Source: a virus
DNA length: 35,411 nucleotides
IMG/VR virus record: IMGVR_UViG_3300001533_001107
Span: 1-35,411 of that record
Strand: one strand, 5' to 3'
Shown here piece after piece: positions 7,415 through 16,778 of the stretch. The notes beneath the pieces are model-generated. The model did not search any database and was not told the DNA's origin. It was given only the letters and a program-made list of their open reading frames with translations. The position numbers were made by a program, and so were the translations under genes. Each line of letters opens with the position of its first letter. Within the stretch, counting starts at the first letter, position 1.

Positions 7415-7952
7415 GCAGTATCTCCTTTATCTTGGGGGCAGATTTGCAATTTTTTCGACGAAAATGGACAAGATGCGTTTGCTGCAGATGGCTGAGCTTT
7501 TTGCCATCCAGCAGGTTAAGCAGAGCATTACGCTGGGCTGGCGGAATATCGGTAGCCGCCTCTACAATCTGGCGCACTGCCTGCGCGGCATCCCGGCAGA
7601 CATCTGCAAATGCATTGGATTTGTCTTCAACCTCTTCCACAGACATCACATGGCTATAAGGCCGGACAGGCATATCCAGGCTTAAAACAAATGGAGCATC
7701 GCTTGCACGCGTGTTGCCGGTGCCCCGGACAACAGGCGACAGCCTATTTACATATGTCAGTATCTGCTGCTTGACGTGCACCATAGCGTGCGTGGTAAAC
7801 GCCGCGATATCAGCGTTGTAACTGCTGGCTGCCCTCGCGAGGCCGACAATACCGGCACTGATGATGTCGTCGTAATCCGGGCGGTGGCGGAACGGTCGCG
7901 CGTATTTGTGCACAAGGCCGATATTGTCTGTTACCAATGATGCATCAATCAT
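7395..7952 (-). CDS. Phage-encoded sigma-70-like factor
   Basis: A 185-residue protein with a recognisable sigma-70 region 2: NIGLVHKYARPF, then DYDDIISAGIVGLARAASSYN and AAFTTHAMVHVKQQIL, followed by a region-3-like stretch ending SLDMPV. The C-terminal 60 residues (IPPAQRNALLNLLDG onward) could be a divergent region 4. Region 2 binds the beta-prime subunit and melts the -10 element, so this protein may redirect host RNA polymerase to phage promoters. The ATG overlaps the upstream stop (TGATG). Its end overlaps the start of the papain-like gene by 20 nt. Finding it after tail genes is unusual. Confidence 0.75.
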   Translation of the reverse strand: MIDASLVTDNIGLVHKYARPFRHRPDYDDIISAGIVGLARAASSYNADIAAFTTHAMVHVKQQILTYVNRLSPVVRGTGNTRASDAPFVLSLDMPVRPYSHVMSVEEVEDKSNAFADVCRDAAQAVRQIVEAATDIPPAQRNALLNLLDGKKLSHLQQTHLVHFRRKNCKSAPKIKEILHDNLTA

Positions 7953-8593
7953 CACTGCACCCCCAGTGTGTGGCGGCGGTAGCAGAGTGGATCGGTCATG
8001 CTCTGCAGTATAATCTCGGTCGGCAGACTCTGCAGGCCGCTGACGGCCCATACGGCGCTGTTGGTTGTGGCACCCTTGTTGGAGTCTGCCGACGCGAAAA
8101 CCGCCTGCGGAACCCAGCTCTGTGCCCCGATTACGCGGGTGCCGAGCTGCACCAGGCTGCCCGCCCCGGCGGCGGTCCAGCGCAGTGTGACGCTGGCCCC
8201 GTTGGTTACGGTTGCGGGCGGCGCGACAAACACAACACCGGCAATGCTGACCCGCGCCTCGACTACTGTCTGCGGCTGGCGGTATTTCGGCTGGCTGCTG
8301 ACCCGGACGCGGGCGTCGGTGGAGAGGTACCGCGGCTGGTCCGGCAGCTCGAAATACCAGACGTTTGTGCCGTAGGTCGATGTCACGCCGCGTGCCAGCG
8401 ACTCGTATGTCGCGCCGCCATCGAGCGAGAGGGCGATGTCGACGGGCTCGGGGGATAGGCGCAACCAGGGGTATTGATCCATGATTGCGTTGGCCGTGGT
8501 GTTGCTGGGCCAGTCCCAGGCAACGGGATACGTGTTGTCGGCGGCGGCCGACAAGGCGGAAAGCAGCAAGCAGAAAGCGGTAACACGGATCAT
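7952..8593 (-). CDS. Exported protein with Sec signal peptide, tail-region
   Basis: A 213-residue protein with a clear signal peptide (MIRVTAFCLLLSALSAAA, cleavage before DNTYPV). The mature part is beta-rich with regular strands (VDIALSLDGGATYESLA, TVVEARVSIAGVVFV, GASVTLRWTAAGAGSL) and could form Ig-like or lectin-like domains. It is coupled by ATGA to the end of the long tail-fibre gene and itself ends in TGATG with the sigma factor. No family is recognised. An exported beta-sandwich next to a tail fibre may be a host-surface or receptor-masking protein; this is inference. Confidence 0.6.
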   Translation of the reverse strand: MIRVTAFCLLLSALSAAADNTYPVAWDWPSNTTANAIMDQYPWLRLSPEPVDIALSLDGGATYESLARGVTSTYGTNVWYFELPDQPRYLSTDARVRVSSQPKYRQPQTVVEARVSIAGVVFVAPPATVTNGASVTLRWTAAGAGSLVQLGTRVIGAQSWVPQAVFASADSNKGATTNSAVWAVSGLQSLPTEIILQSMTDPLCYRRHTLGVQ

Positions 8594-11371
8594 GGGTATG
8601 CCTCCAGCACAACGCGGTTTGTGACGCCGCCGATCACAACCAGCAGGTTTGTCCCTGACACGGCAAACTCCGGCATATCCGCTGCCGTTAGAATCGGACT
8701 TGCCCCGATCATGGCAGGCTCTCCCTCATCAACATACAATCCGCCGCGTCCGACATTCAACGCCGCGTAACCGGGTCCGGTTCCTGATGCTCTCACCACA
8801 ACCCCCGTCGTGGCGCCATCAACGTATACGCTGACACCAGATGAGCCGTTATCATCAACATGCAGCGGGAAGGGGGCCCCGCCCTGGCGGTGTAATATCG
8901 CCGAGTAAATATATGTATGCTTGTCGACCCCAGGAAGCAGCCTGATGTCGCGCAGCGATTTGATCTCAACCCGGCCATACGCAGGATCGATTGAGATCGC
9001 ATCAACCCAATTAGTTTGCGTCTGATCGTAGATCCGGAACACCGGACGGTCAGTTTCCGTAATCCAAAATCCCAGATGCGGCATATACAAACCGCTATAA
9101 TCCATACCCATGTTGAAATCCGCAACTCCGGCAACCCGGAACCGCTTATGCTCACCGTCGCCCTCATCAACGTCGATTGTTACATCGCCTCGGATCAGCG
9201 TATCTGAATCGTTCAGGGAAGATCCGCCGACCTGCAACGTGCCATTACTGATTGATGCATACTGCCGCGCCTCTATCTCAGCCAGCGACACCGCCCGGCT
9301 GCCGTCATTGAGATTAACGGTCTTGCCGCTCTGCATCGTGATGCCGCCGGTGCCGAAATCGGCGACCAGATTGCCTCCGGCAACATACCTCCATACATTA
9401 TCGGACGGACGATGCCAGCCCGTATCCGGATCAGAGAGGAATCGCAAGGCCAGGCTGCCCCCGCTGCCATCGTACATCTGCACATTGGCGGTGAGGTTGC
9501 TCTCCATGAGGTTAAGCGTGCCGTATGGGAGCGTAAGGCCGTCCGCGCCGAACCAGGCGAGGATCTGCTGATCGAGCACGATCGGCATGATTGAGTTGGT
9601 GCCGTCAAGCGCCCGGTAGAAGGCCGCCGAGTCGGCGGGCACGTTGGCGATGTCGTTGGTTCCGGCGGCGTAGACTACGTTGCTGCTCAGGATCGACATC
9701 CATACGATCTTGTCTTGCGCGAGATCAAAGACCGGAGTCGTCTGGTCGACCGTCGGCGTGTCGATCACCTTGCCCTTGATCCGGGCGACGGTTGTCGTCT
9801 GCAGGTGGCTGCCGGTCACGTCGCCACTGATCTGATCGCCACGCCGCCAGCTTCCACCGCTGACACACGCGCCTGCAGTGCGTTGTAGCTGGCAACGGTG
9901 CACAGCAGGTTGACCGCCGCGTCCAGCTCGAACTGGGTAGCCAGGTCAACGTAACGGTGCTCGTTGACGCTGTTGTACCACAGCAGCCCGAGCCCGTTGG
10001 CACGCGACGAGGCGTTGACCGCACCGCCCTTGATCTTGTCGACAGACAGCGGCGAGGAGAGAGTGCCGGATACGTCGCCGGTGATCACGGTGCTGCGGAC
10101 GTACTGGACGTTTGCCGCCTCGCGGAGCTGGTCTCCTGGAGGGGTATCGACAAGCAGGTGCAGCCCGGCGAAATCCCTTGTAAACGCTACGCGCTCGGGA
10201 AACGTCCAGGTGTAGAGGTCGACCTGCGACAGGGACAATCCGTAGCCGGTATAGTTGACGAACTTGACGGCGAACTCGTTTGTGGAGACGATGTTGTCGC
10301 GAATGGTATCGTAGCCGAACCAGGGGCCTGCATCTGTCTCGGCGTACTGCGCCGACCAGTTTGCAGTACCGGGCGTGGTGACGATGCGGGAGACGCACTG
10401 CGTCATGCCGCCCATTACCAGGTACCCCTCATCAGCATCGAGTGTAATCTGCCCGTCTGTCATCGTGGCGTTGTATGCCATCCAGCCGTTGTTGTGCTGG
10501 AATACGCCATCGGCGATCTCCAGCCAGTCGACTGCGGCAAACGACTCCGTCAGCATGTGCGTGTGGTCATTCCCGTCGACAAGGCCGCGCACGGTGCTGA
10601 TCTCGGTATCAACGTAGGTCTGCGAGACGGACGTGGACTGCAGGTTGTCGATGTCCGCCTCGATGCCGGACAGATCCACGCTGCCGTGCTTGTAACCACC
10701 AGCCCCGCCGTTGAGCGTCGAGTCCCAGACAATCGCCTCCATGTCCGCCGGGGTATCCGCCTCGGTCGGGAATGGTCTGCCGCGCGTGGCGACAACCGTG
10801 GCCTGCGTCGAGACGCCGGACACATCGCCGCCCATGTTGGCCGACTCCAGGGCAATGTCGATCAGGTCGTCCTGGGCGGCATCCACCACCGCCTGCGTTG
10901 CCACATGCCCGTCAAGCTGATCCTGCACGCCCGCAACACCGTCGCCGACCAGGTCGCGTCAGCCGCCCCCGCACCGCGGATCGTAAGCGTACCGCGCGCC
11001 CACTCCTGGACTCGCGTTTCATCCTGGAACAACAACTGGGCGAAATAGACGCCGGTTGTCGCGACCTGTGTGTTGTTTACCGCAAAGGCAAACGTGCTGT
11101 TCGTGAGCGTGCCGGTGATCATCATACCCTCGTTGGCCGTATCGCTCTCGGCATAATAGAGCATGCCTGTCCAGCCGGTTAACTCGACATTCGGAACGGG
11201 AAATCCGCCGAGCTTTACAGGCACCTGGACGCGCGGCGTCGTCTCGTCTTCCCACACAAGCCGGAAGTCGGACGCGGGCGTACGCAGGTCAACGGGGATG
11301 GTGTGGATTTTTTCGACGGTGGCAAGCACTGGCAGGGCAAGAATGGCAACAAAAAAACAAAAACGACGCAT
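8590..11371 (-). CDS. Large tail fibre/baseplate protein with BppU-like N-terminus and signal peptide, two frameshifts
   Basis: Three overlapping reading frames combine into one protein of about 927 residues. It starts with a Sec leader (MRRFCFFVAILALPVLA) after AGGAGG, then a BppU-like Ig domain (VDLRTPASDFRLVWEDET to RGTLTIRG). Next come repeated fibre modules in which GDVSGTLSSPLSVDKIKGG and GDVTGSHLQTTTVARIKGK are homologous repeats on either side of the second shift, which argues for a single ancestral gene. The frame changes near 10951-10960 and near 9838-9843, each equal to one missing base. Neither inner piece has a ribosome site. It likely forms the receptor-binding tip of the tail. 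The signal peptide is unexpected. Confidence 0.7.
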
Positions 11372-11406
11372 GGTAAAACCTCCTGGTTATAGCCACGTAA
11401 TCAACT

Positions 11407-11488
11407 AACGCGCCGGGTTGGATAACCGCGATGGCGGTGGTGTCCTGTTCTATATCAACGCGGACAAAAACGCTCCGGGTTGGATAAC
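11407..11488. repeat. 20-bp direct repeat in an intergenic region
   Basis: AACGCGCCGGGTTGGATAAC at 11407-11426 recurs at 11469-11488 with one mismatch, a 62-bp period. Both copies lie in the 123-bp gap between the fibre gene start and the end of the preceding RCC1-like tail gene. The gap also holds the AGGAGG site of the fibre gene. A duplication or paired regulator-binding sites are both possible. Confidence 0.55.
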
Positions 11489-11494
11489 ATGCTG

Positions 11495-13666
11495 TTATAA
11501 GGAACAACGGAAACACACCCTTTGGTGTGCCGAGCCGGTTATTGCCAGCACCTCCCGAGCGTCCACTTCTGTCCAATCCACAAACGATGTATCACCGGCC
11601 CGAAGTACGCTCCCATCGGCCTTCCATCCATACACGGCGTTACGCGTACCGGCAATGCCCACAACACCCGTCCATGCGGATGTGGCAGATGAAAGATCTG
11701 TGTCATAAAGGGGTGAGTCCGTGTTGTTGATCACACTAACCGTGCCGTCCGTGTGCAGTGCTATGATATGCGTGTCCGGGGTGGCCATGCCATCCACCCC
11801 CGCCAACGCACCAACAGCACTTACGGCCGCCGAGGATACCACGCCGTCAACATGGCACGTATCTTCCGCCTCTCTCCATAACAAAACCTGTACCCCGGAT
11901 GTATAGATGTAACCGGGATTTACATTTGTCCATGTTGCAGCAACAGGGTAATACGCGATCGGTGCGCTCTCGCCCTGGAATTTGACTGTATAGCTGTCGT
12001 TGGTATCCAAATACGCAATACATCTGTCCAGCGCCAGGGGATAGCGACAGTTGGTACCCAGGGACTCTGCGGCCAGCAGGTCTGCGTGCAGGTTTGCGCC
12101 CGGCCTTTGTGCGATTAACATATTCCCCGTGCTATGGGTTGTTTCCATCACTACATAAGACCCGGTGCCAAACCCGCAGTCGCCGGCGGTTAACCATGAC
12201 ACATAAGCCACCGGCGCCCCGGTTGCCCACTCATAGTTGGTCTGTTCCCTGTAGGCGGCACCATGGCTCGCGAGGGCCGTGTAGTACCGGAAGTCCTCTG
12301 CGCCCGATGGAGTGTTTCGCAAATAAGGCAGGAACAGCTCGGCCGCATCTGCATCATAGCCGATAACCTCCGGGAGCAGTCCCGCACCGTCATACCGCAG
12401 TTCGGAGATATGAGCATCCACCAGCGAGATACCTTTTGCCGATGTCCAGCCACTGGCCCCGGAACCATCGCTATCTGTAGCGTACTCTATGCTGGCCACC
12501 AGCCACAAGTCCCCGGTCGGGTTATCGCCCGTTATTGCCAGGCTGATTTCCTGCTGGTCCGCCAGGTTGCGATATAGTTGCGTGCCGATGCTGTCCACGC
12601 CTCGCCATGTGCTGGCGGCATCATATGCTGGTTCGGTTCCTGAGTATAACGATAGACGCACGGGGCTGTCACCACTGAGGTTTCCGTCTACGGTCAGCCA
12701 CAGTGCTTTTCCCGCTATGCTGTTTTTTGTATTGTGCAGGCCTACGATGTACCCATCTGCGGTAACGTCCGCGCCGGATATGGATACGCGTGGGGACATG
12801 ATTTGACCGTCCACGGCAACCCCCTCGGCACCGTTGCCGGATGTCAGCATTTTCGCGCCCCAATCCTTGAGCAGTACCGGGTCGTATATGTTGCCCTGGC
12901 CCGAGGTGTATCGGACACGCTTCCTGCTCGACGTCATCCTTAACTGCTTGATTGCAACCTGCGATTGCGGGGGGGGGTCTTCGTCCACCGACCTGGAAAA
13001 CAGCGTCTCGGACAGTTGCCCCAGCGCCAGCGCGGATCCTTCCACCCAGAAATCCCGGACGGTTGTGTAGTCTTCCAGCGACAGGATCACGTAGATGTAC
13101 TTCTGTGCTGTTGTGGATGCGGCGAATGTCAGTGTCAGGGTATCGTCCTTCTCCTCGACTATGCGCTCAGGCGGGTCGTCATCGGTGTACAGCATCGGTA
13201 GCTGCGCGGCGAGATGCACATCGCCCTCGCGCAGCGTGTCCCAATCCTCCGGCGGCACGTCCGTATCAGAGAGGCAGGCCGCAACGCGCACGCCGTCGAC
13301 AAGCCAGCGGTCGACAAACACCGGCACATCCAGTGATACGATCTCGGCCTCCGTGCCGCTGGTCAGCGCGTCGGCTGGCACCGTAAACCGGTATGCGACC
13401 ATGCCCGCAAGTATATCGTTCTTCCCGTCCGCGTAATCCGATATATACTTGTATGCATCGTATTCCGGCTCTGCCGGTACGGAAAGCTGGCTGGAGGTCA
13501 TGCGCGGCGGGAACGAAGCCTGCTGCTCCGACTGCTCCACCCATGCGCCGCTCTTGATAAGCTCGCCTGTTTGCATTGCCCCCGGCCCCGTTGCCAGCAA
13601 CGCAACGTCAGGCAGTATGGCCTGCCGGGTGAAACGTGTATACGGTAGTTTGTGTGTTGTGCTCAT
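11495..13666 (-). CDS. Large tail protein with RCC1-like repeat region
   Basis: A 723-residue protein. The start at 13666 has AGGAGATG upstream. The first 350 residues are beta-rich with carbohydrate-binding-like strands (KYIYVILSLEDYTTVRDF, GKALWLTVDGNLSGDSPVRLSL). The C-terminal 150 residues contain RCC1/BNR-like beta-propeller blades, for example GVDGMATPDTHIIALHTDG and VVGIAGTRNAVYGWKADGS, each with the Gly-His-Asp/Lys-Asp-Gly pattern. Such propellers are found in phage adhesins. The last few residues (HQRVCFRCSL) look unlike a normal ending and another frame continues, so a further frameshift is possible but not demonstrable. Located among the tail genes, it is probably a distal tail protein. 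Confidence 0.6.
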   Translation of the reverse strand: MSTTHKLPYTRFTRQAILPDVALLATGPGAMQTGELIKSGAWVEQSEQQASFPPRMTSSQLSVPAEPEYDAYKYISDYADGKNDILAGMVAYRFTVPADALTSGTEAEIVSLDVPVFVDRWLVDGVRVAACLSDTDVPPEDWDTLREGDVHLAAQLPMLYTDDDPPERIVEEKDDTLTLTFAASTTAQKYIYVILSLEDYTTVRDFWVEGSALALGQLSETLFSRSVDEDPPPQSQVAIKQLRMTSSRKRVRYTSGQGNIYDPVLLKDWGAKMLTSGNGAEGVAVDGQIMSPRVSISGADVTADGYIVGLHNTKNSIAGKALWLTVDGNLSGDSPVRLSLYSGTEPAYDAASTWRGVDSIGTQLYRNLADQQEISLAITGDNPTGDLWLVASIEYATDSDGSGASGWTSAKGISLVDAHISELRYDGAGLLPEVIGYDADAAELFLPYLRNTPSGAEDFRYYTALASHGAAYREQTNYEWATGAPVAYVSWLTAGDCGFGTGSYVVMETTHSTGNMLIAQRPGANLHADLLAAESLGTNCRYPLALDRCIAYLDTNDSYTVKFQGESAPIAYYPVAATWTNVNPGYIYTSGVQVLLWREAEDTCHVDGVVSSAAVSAVGALAGVDGMATPDTHIIALHTDGTVSVINNTDSPLYDTDLSSATSAWTGVVGIAGTRNAVYGWKADGSVLRAGDTSFVDWTEVDAREVLAITGSAHQRVCFRCSL

Positions 13667-13674
13667 GTCATCTC

Positions 13675-14649
13675 CTATCGTGTTGTAAAGCAATCATCCT
13701 CGCCGGGGTGCTTGTCCGGATCGTATGTGCCGCCACGGGTGCGCCCGTAGGGATCGGGCTCAGTCCAGTCACCCCCCCATTCCTCCATCTCGTGTGGCAG
13801 GTCCGGATCGCTGTCGTCGTAATCACCGCTGCCGGGGTGGTCGTTCTGGTCGCAATCATCTTCCTCGGCCTGCTCCACGTCCTCCAGCGGCACATCTTCC
13901 TCGGGCGGGGCATCCCCTGGCGTGTTGTCGATCGCGTATATCGTGCCGTGGGCGAACTGCGTTACCGTGCCGTACGATTCCGGGCTCTCTATGGATCCGG
14001 TTATGGGGGATACGTAGGCCAGGATGCGCACCTGGCGCATAAGCGTGTTGGGCCACAGGCGCCAGTCGACATCCGCCGTGATGCTGGCCGAGCCATTCTC
14101 GAAATCAATATCCCACTCTGGAGTTACCCGTATGTATCCGATCTCGTCGCCAGGGCCTTCGGCGGGAATAGCCGGGTTTATCACATCGGAGACCGAAGGG
14201 GCATCCACGTCGGGCGTGGCCGGATCGGCGGCCGGGATAAAGGTCGCGCCTTGTATCCATGCGTGTTTCAGATTGGAGTACTGCTTGACAACATCCCCGC
14301 CGGTCACAAGGTTCCGACCTGCCAAATCTATTGTGATTGCCGCGGGCTCCTCGCTGTTGTATCCGCCGATAACGGTGCGCAGTCCCGGCTTGACATGCAG
14401 GCTCACGGTAGTGGCATCGTCTTCCGTCACAACCTCCTGGCGCACATGCCATCCGTCAGTTAGTGCAGCCCCGGTTGCAACCTTGCCCCCGATGTGCAGG
14501 CCGTTGGGGCCCGCCTTGATCCAGATGCCGTCGAACGCCTTGATCCCGTTGATCAGCGAGGCCAGGGCGTTCCACTCGCCTGCGCTGATCTGGTCGCCTG
14601 GCTTGAGGTTGTTTCTAAATCGAGGCAGTTTTTTTTCTGTGTAATTCAT
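13675..14649 (-). CDS. Tail-associated protein with acidic C-terminal tail
   Basis: A 324-residue protein that begins MNYTEKKLPRFRNNLKPG, a pattern common to phage tail proteins with a short helical anchor. The middle is beta-rich. From about residue 255 to the end it is extremely acidic and Asp/Pro/Gly-rich (runs of DDCDQ, DYDDSDPDLP), probably disordered. The start at 14649 is 3 nt beyond the stop of the preceding gene and has little ribosome site of its own, so it may rely on coupling. I recognise no specific family; the tail role comes from its position. Confidence 0.55.
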   Translation of the reverse strand: MNYTEKKLPRFRNNLKPGDQISAGEWNALASLINGIKAFDGIWIKAGPNGLHIGGKVATGAALTDGWHVRQEVVTEDDATTVSLHVKPGLRTVIGGYNSEEPAAITIDLAGRNLVTGGDVVKQYSNLKHAWIQGATFIPAADPATPDVDAPSVSDVINPAIPAEGPGDEIGYIRVTPEWDIDFENGSASITADVDWRLWPNTLMRQVRILAYVSPITGSIESPESYGTVTQFAHGTIYAIDNTPGDAPPEEDVPLEDVEQAEEDDCDQNDHPGSGDYDDSDPDLPHEMEEWGGDWTEPDPYGRTRGGTYDPDKHPGEDDCFTTR

Positions 14650-14651
14650 GA

Positions 14652-15026
14652 TCAGGGGCTCTCGTCCCATCCCCAGCCGGCAGGGACGTCAATCCACTTG
14701 GTATACATCTCGTAGACAATTTCTTCGGTAGCGAATCTTGCCGGTTTTTTGTCCGGCGCTATACGGTGCTTGATACAAATGAATTTTCCGGTTGACGTTG
14801 TCTTGTTTACGACGGCGTCACCGATATTGGCATTGAAAGAGGTTGCGACGTCGCCTATCTTGGTTGCCCATGCGGACACCTCCGAAGCGGTTAGCAGCCT
14901 GGTTGCCGACAGCACTATATGCTGCCGGTACTGCAGTATTTCGGCACCGTCGTCACCGGTCTTTGTTCCAACGTCTATCTGGTCGTCTATGTCCTGCCAA
15001 ACCCACGGCTCTACCGCATTACTCAT
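14652..15026 (-). CDS. Tail-associated hypothetical protein
   Basis: A 124-residue protein coupled to the end of the tape-measure gene by ATGA, with a G-rich ribosome site. Visible features are a tryptophan-rich N-terminus (PWVWQDIDDQIDVG) and a beta-rich centre. No family is recognised. The position directly after the tape measure is where small distal-tail or baseplate proteins are encoded, so a tail-tip role is plausible but unproved. Confidence 0.5.
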   Translation of the reverse strand: MSNAVEPWVWQDIDDQIDVGTKTGDDGAEILQYRQHIVLSATRLLTASEVSAWATKIGDVATSFNANIGDAVVNKTTSTGKFICIKHRIAPDKKPARFATEEIVYEMYTKWIDVPAGWGWDESP

Positions 15027-16778
15027 TCGAGCCCCCCGGTTTCCTTTTTGACAAGCTTGTCAAGATGCCTGTTTGTCTCTTCCTGCAACCGGACCATTCT
15101 CTCCATCGGGTCACGAGCCCCGCCTACACCATCCTGGAGGCGAGTAAATCCCTCCCCCATCGAGATTGACTTTCTTTCTATCTGGCTACCGGCAGCCAAA
15201 TTGCTGGGCGCGGTTTTTGTTTTTGTCACATCCTTCGGCGCACTCTTGCCATGGCCAAACGCGGCCAGGATTTCTGCATCCGAGTGCTTGCTGTATTCCT
15301 GGAAGTTGGCGCGTACCATTTGCAGGAAGTCATCATCTGATTTACCAGCCACCGGTTCCGTGATAGCGGCCGCGTTCTCGGCCCTCTCTGTCTCGACAAG
15401 GCCCATTAGCTTTGCAACAGAGGCTTTCAGCGAGTCCCCGCCGCCAAGCATGTCGCCGTACTCCGCGCCCGGTCGGTAGCCGCCTGCCAGTAGCTTGTCC
15501 GGATCGACGCCTAACTTGCCTAAGCCTCTTGCAAACTTCTTTGCGCCCTCAACGTCTTTCTTATCGATCAGGGCTTTAAACTCTCGCTCAAGGTCAAGGT
15601 ACATTGATGGGTCGTGAGCGAGCACATTCTTCAGTCCAGACGCTCTTCTGCCATCGGGATCAAGCCCGCCGCCAAGTGCCCCCATTGTGAAGTGGATCAT
15701 TGATGCTTTGCCTTTTATAGCCGTCTTCGCCGCCTCGCCTAGGACGCGCCCCAGAATCGGCATGGCCTTCAGCAGGACACCAACGGCCGCACCGGCACCA
15801 GCCTTGAACGCCTCCCAGATAACACTGCCAATCGCCTTCATCACATCGCCGCGCTTGCCAGGCGTGGCCAGCGCCTTGCCGACCGCGCTGATGTCGATCA
15901 GCAGCTCCTTGACCTTTGCCGCCCATTTCCTGGACAATCCCGCTTTCCTTCATTTTCGCGATAAAGCCACCGAGCCCCCGCTCCATCGCGCCGAACACCG
16001 AGGCGAGGCCAAGCCCCTCGACAATCTGGTTACCGACCTCCACGCGGAAGCTCTTGAAGATGGATACCAACCCCTTCCACCGATTGGCCAGGCTGCCCGA
16101 AGTGCGTACCGCGTCCCCCTGCGCGTCCGTAGTCCCCTTCTGGATCATCTTCAGGCGCACCAGCAGCTTCTCTTGCTCGCTCAAGGGCTTGTTCGCCTTG
16201 CCGAATCCCATGGCCGCCGCCTCGGCCTTCATCGACGCCTCGGTGATTACAACGCCGAATTTACGGACATTCTCATGATTGCCGACCAGCGCACCGATAA
16301 TCCGCTCGATCGCCTCGCCGCTGTCCATGTCCTGGAACGATCCGATGTCCACGCCCAGCGCCGTGATCTCCCGCGAGAGCTTGGCCGCCTCTCCGCGGGC
16401 CACCCCCATCGGTACCAGGGTGTCCTGGATGCTGGACATCCACCCGCGCACGTCGTATTCGCTGCGCTTGGTGCTGCTGGCAAAGTCCTTGGACCACTCC
16501 CGGGCGGATCCGGACATGGCCTTGAATACCGCGTCGAACTTGCTCTCCATCTCGCCGACGGCCATAGAATCCTTGACCGACCAGATCGCGCCTGCGATCG
16601 TCCCCGCGAAGCCGACCTGCAGGCCACGCTTCAGGATGGTGCCCATCCCCCGGACCATGCTGCTGGCGGCGTGCATCCCTGCCTTGGAAAGCTTACCGAG
16701 TGCACTGATCGCGCCGCCCACGCTGCGCCCGAGCAGGTTGTCTCCAAGTATCCTGTATTTCAGATCACGGTTGCCCAT
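15023..16778 (-). CDS. Tape measure protein, frameshifted
   Basis: Two frames combine into a protein of about 584 residues. The first part has a hydrophobic N-terminal region (SKAGMHAASSMVRG, FAGTIAGAIWSVKDSMAVGE) and the tape-measure helix pattern including ITALGVDIGSFQD and LANRWKGLVSIFKSF. Removing one G from the GGG run at 15939-15941 joins KMKESG to LSRKWAAKVKELL and then a hydrophobic region (AIGSVIWEAFKAGAGAAVGVLL). The tape measure sets tail length, here implying a tail near 90 nm by the usual length-per-residue rule. It also carries membrane-penetrating helices. The frame break may be a sequence error, since both halves keep good coding character. Confidence 0.8.

Noticed and set aside
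8605-9900. Many short plus-strand ORFs opposite the tail fibre
   Set aside because: They are the frame shadows usual in GC-rich DNA, with no ribosome sites or motifs.
11289-11576. Minus-strand ORF bridging the RCC1-like gene and the fibre gene
   Set aside because: It runs through the fibre gene's ribosome site and start in another frame and begins inside the RCC1-like gene; a frameshift extension is possible but cannot be supported.
12960-12980. Run of nine G as a phase-variation tract
   Set aside because: It keeps the reading frame (DPPP in the protein) and no alternative product is visible; length variation cannot be judged from one sequence.
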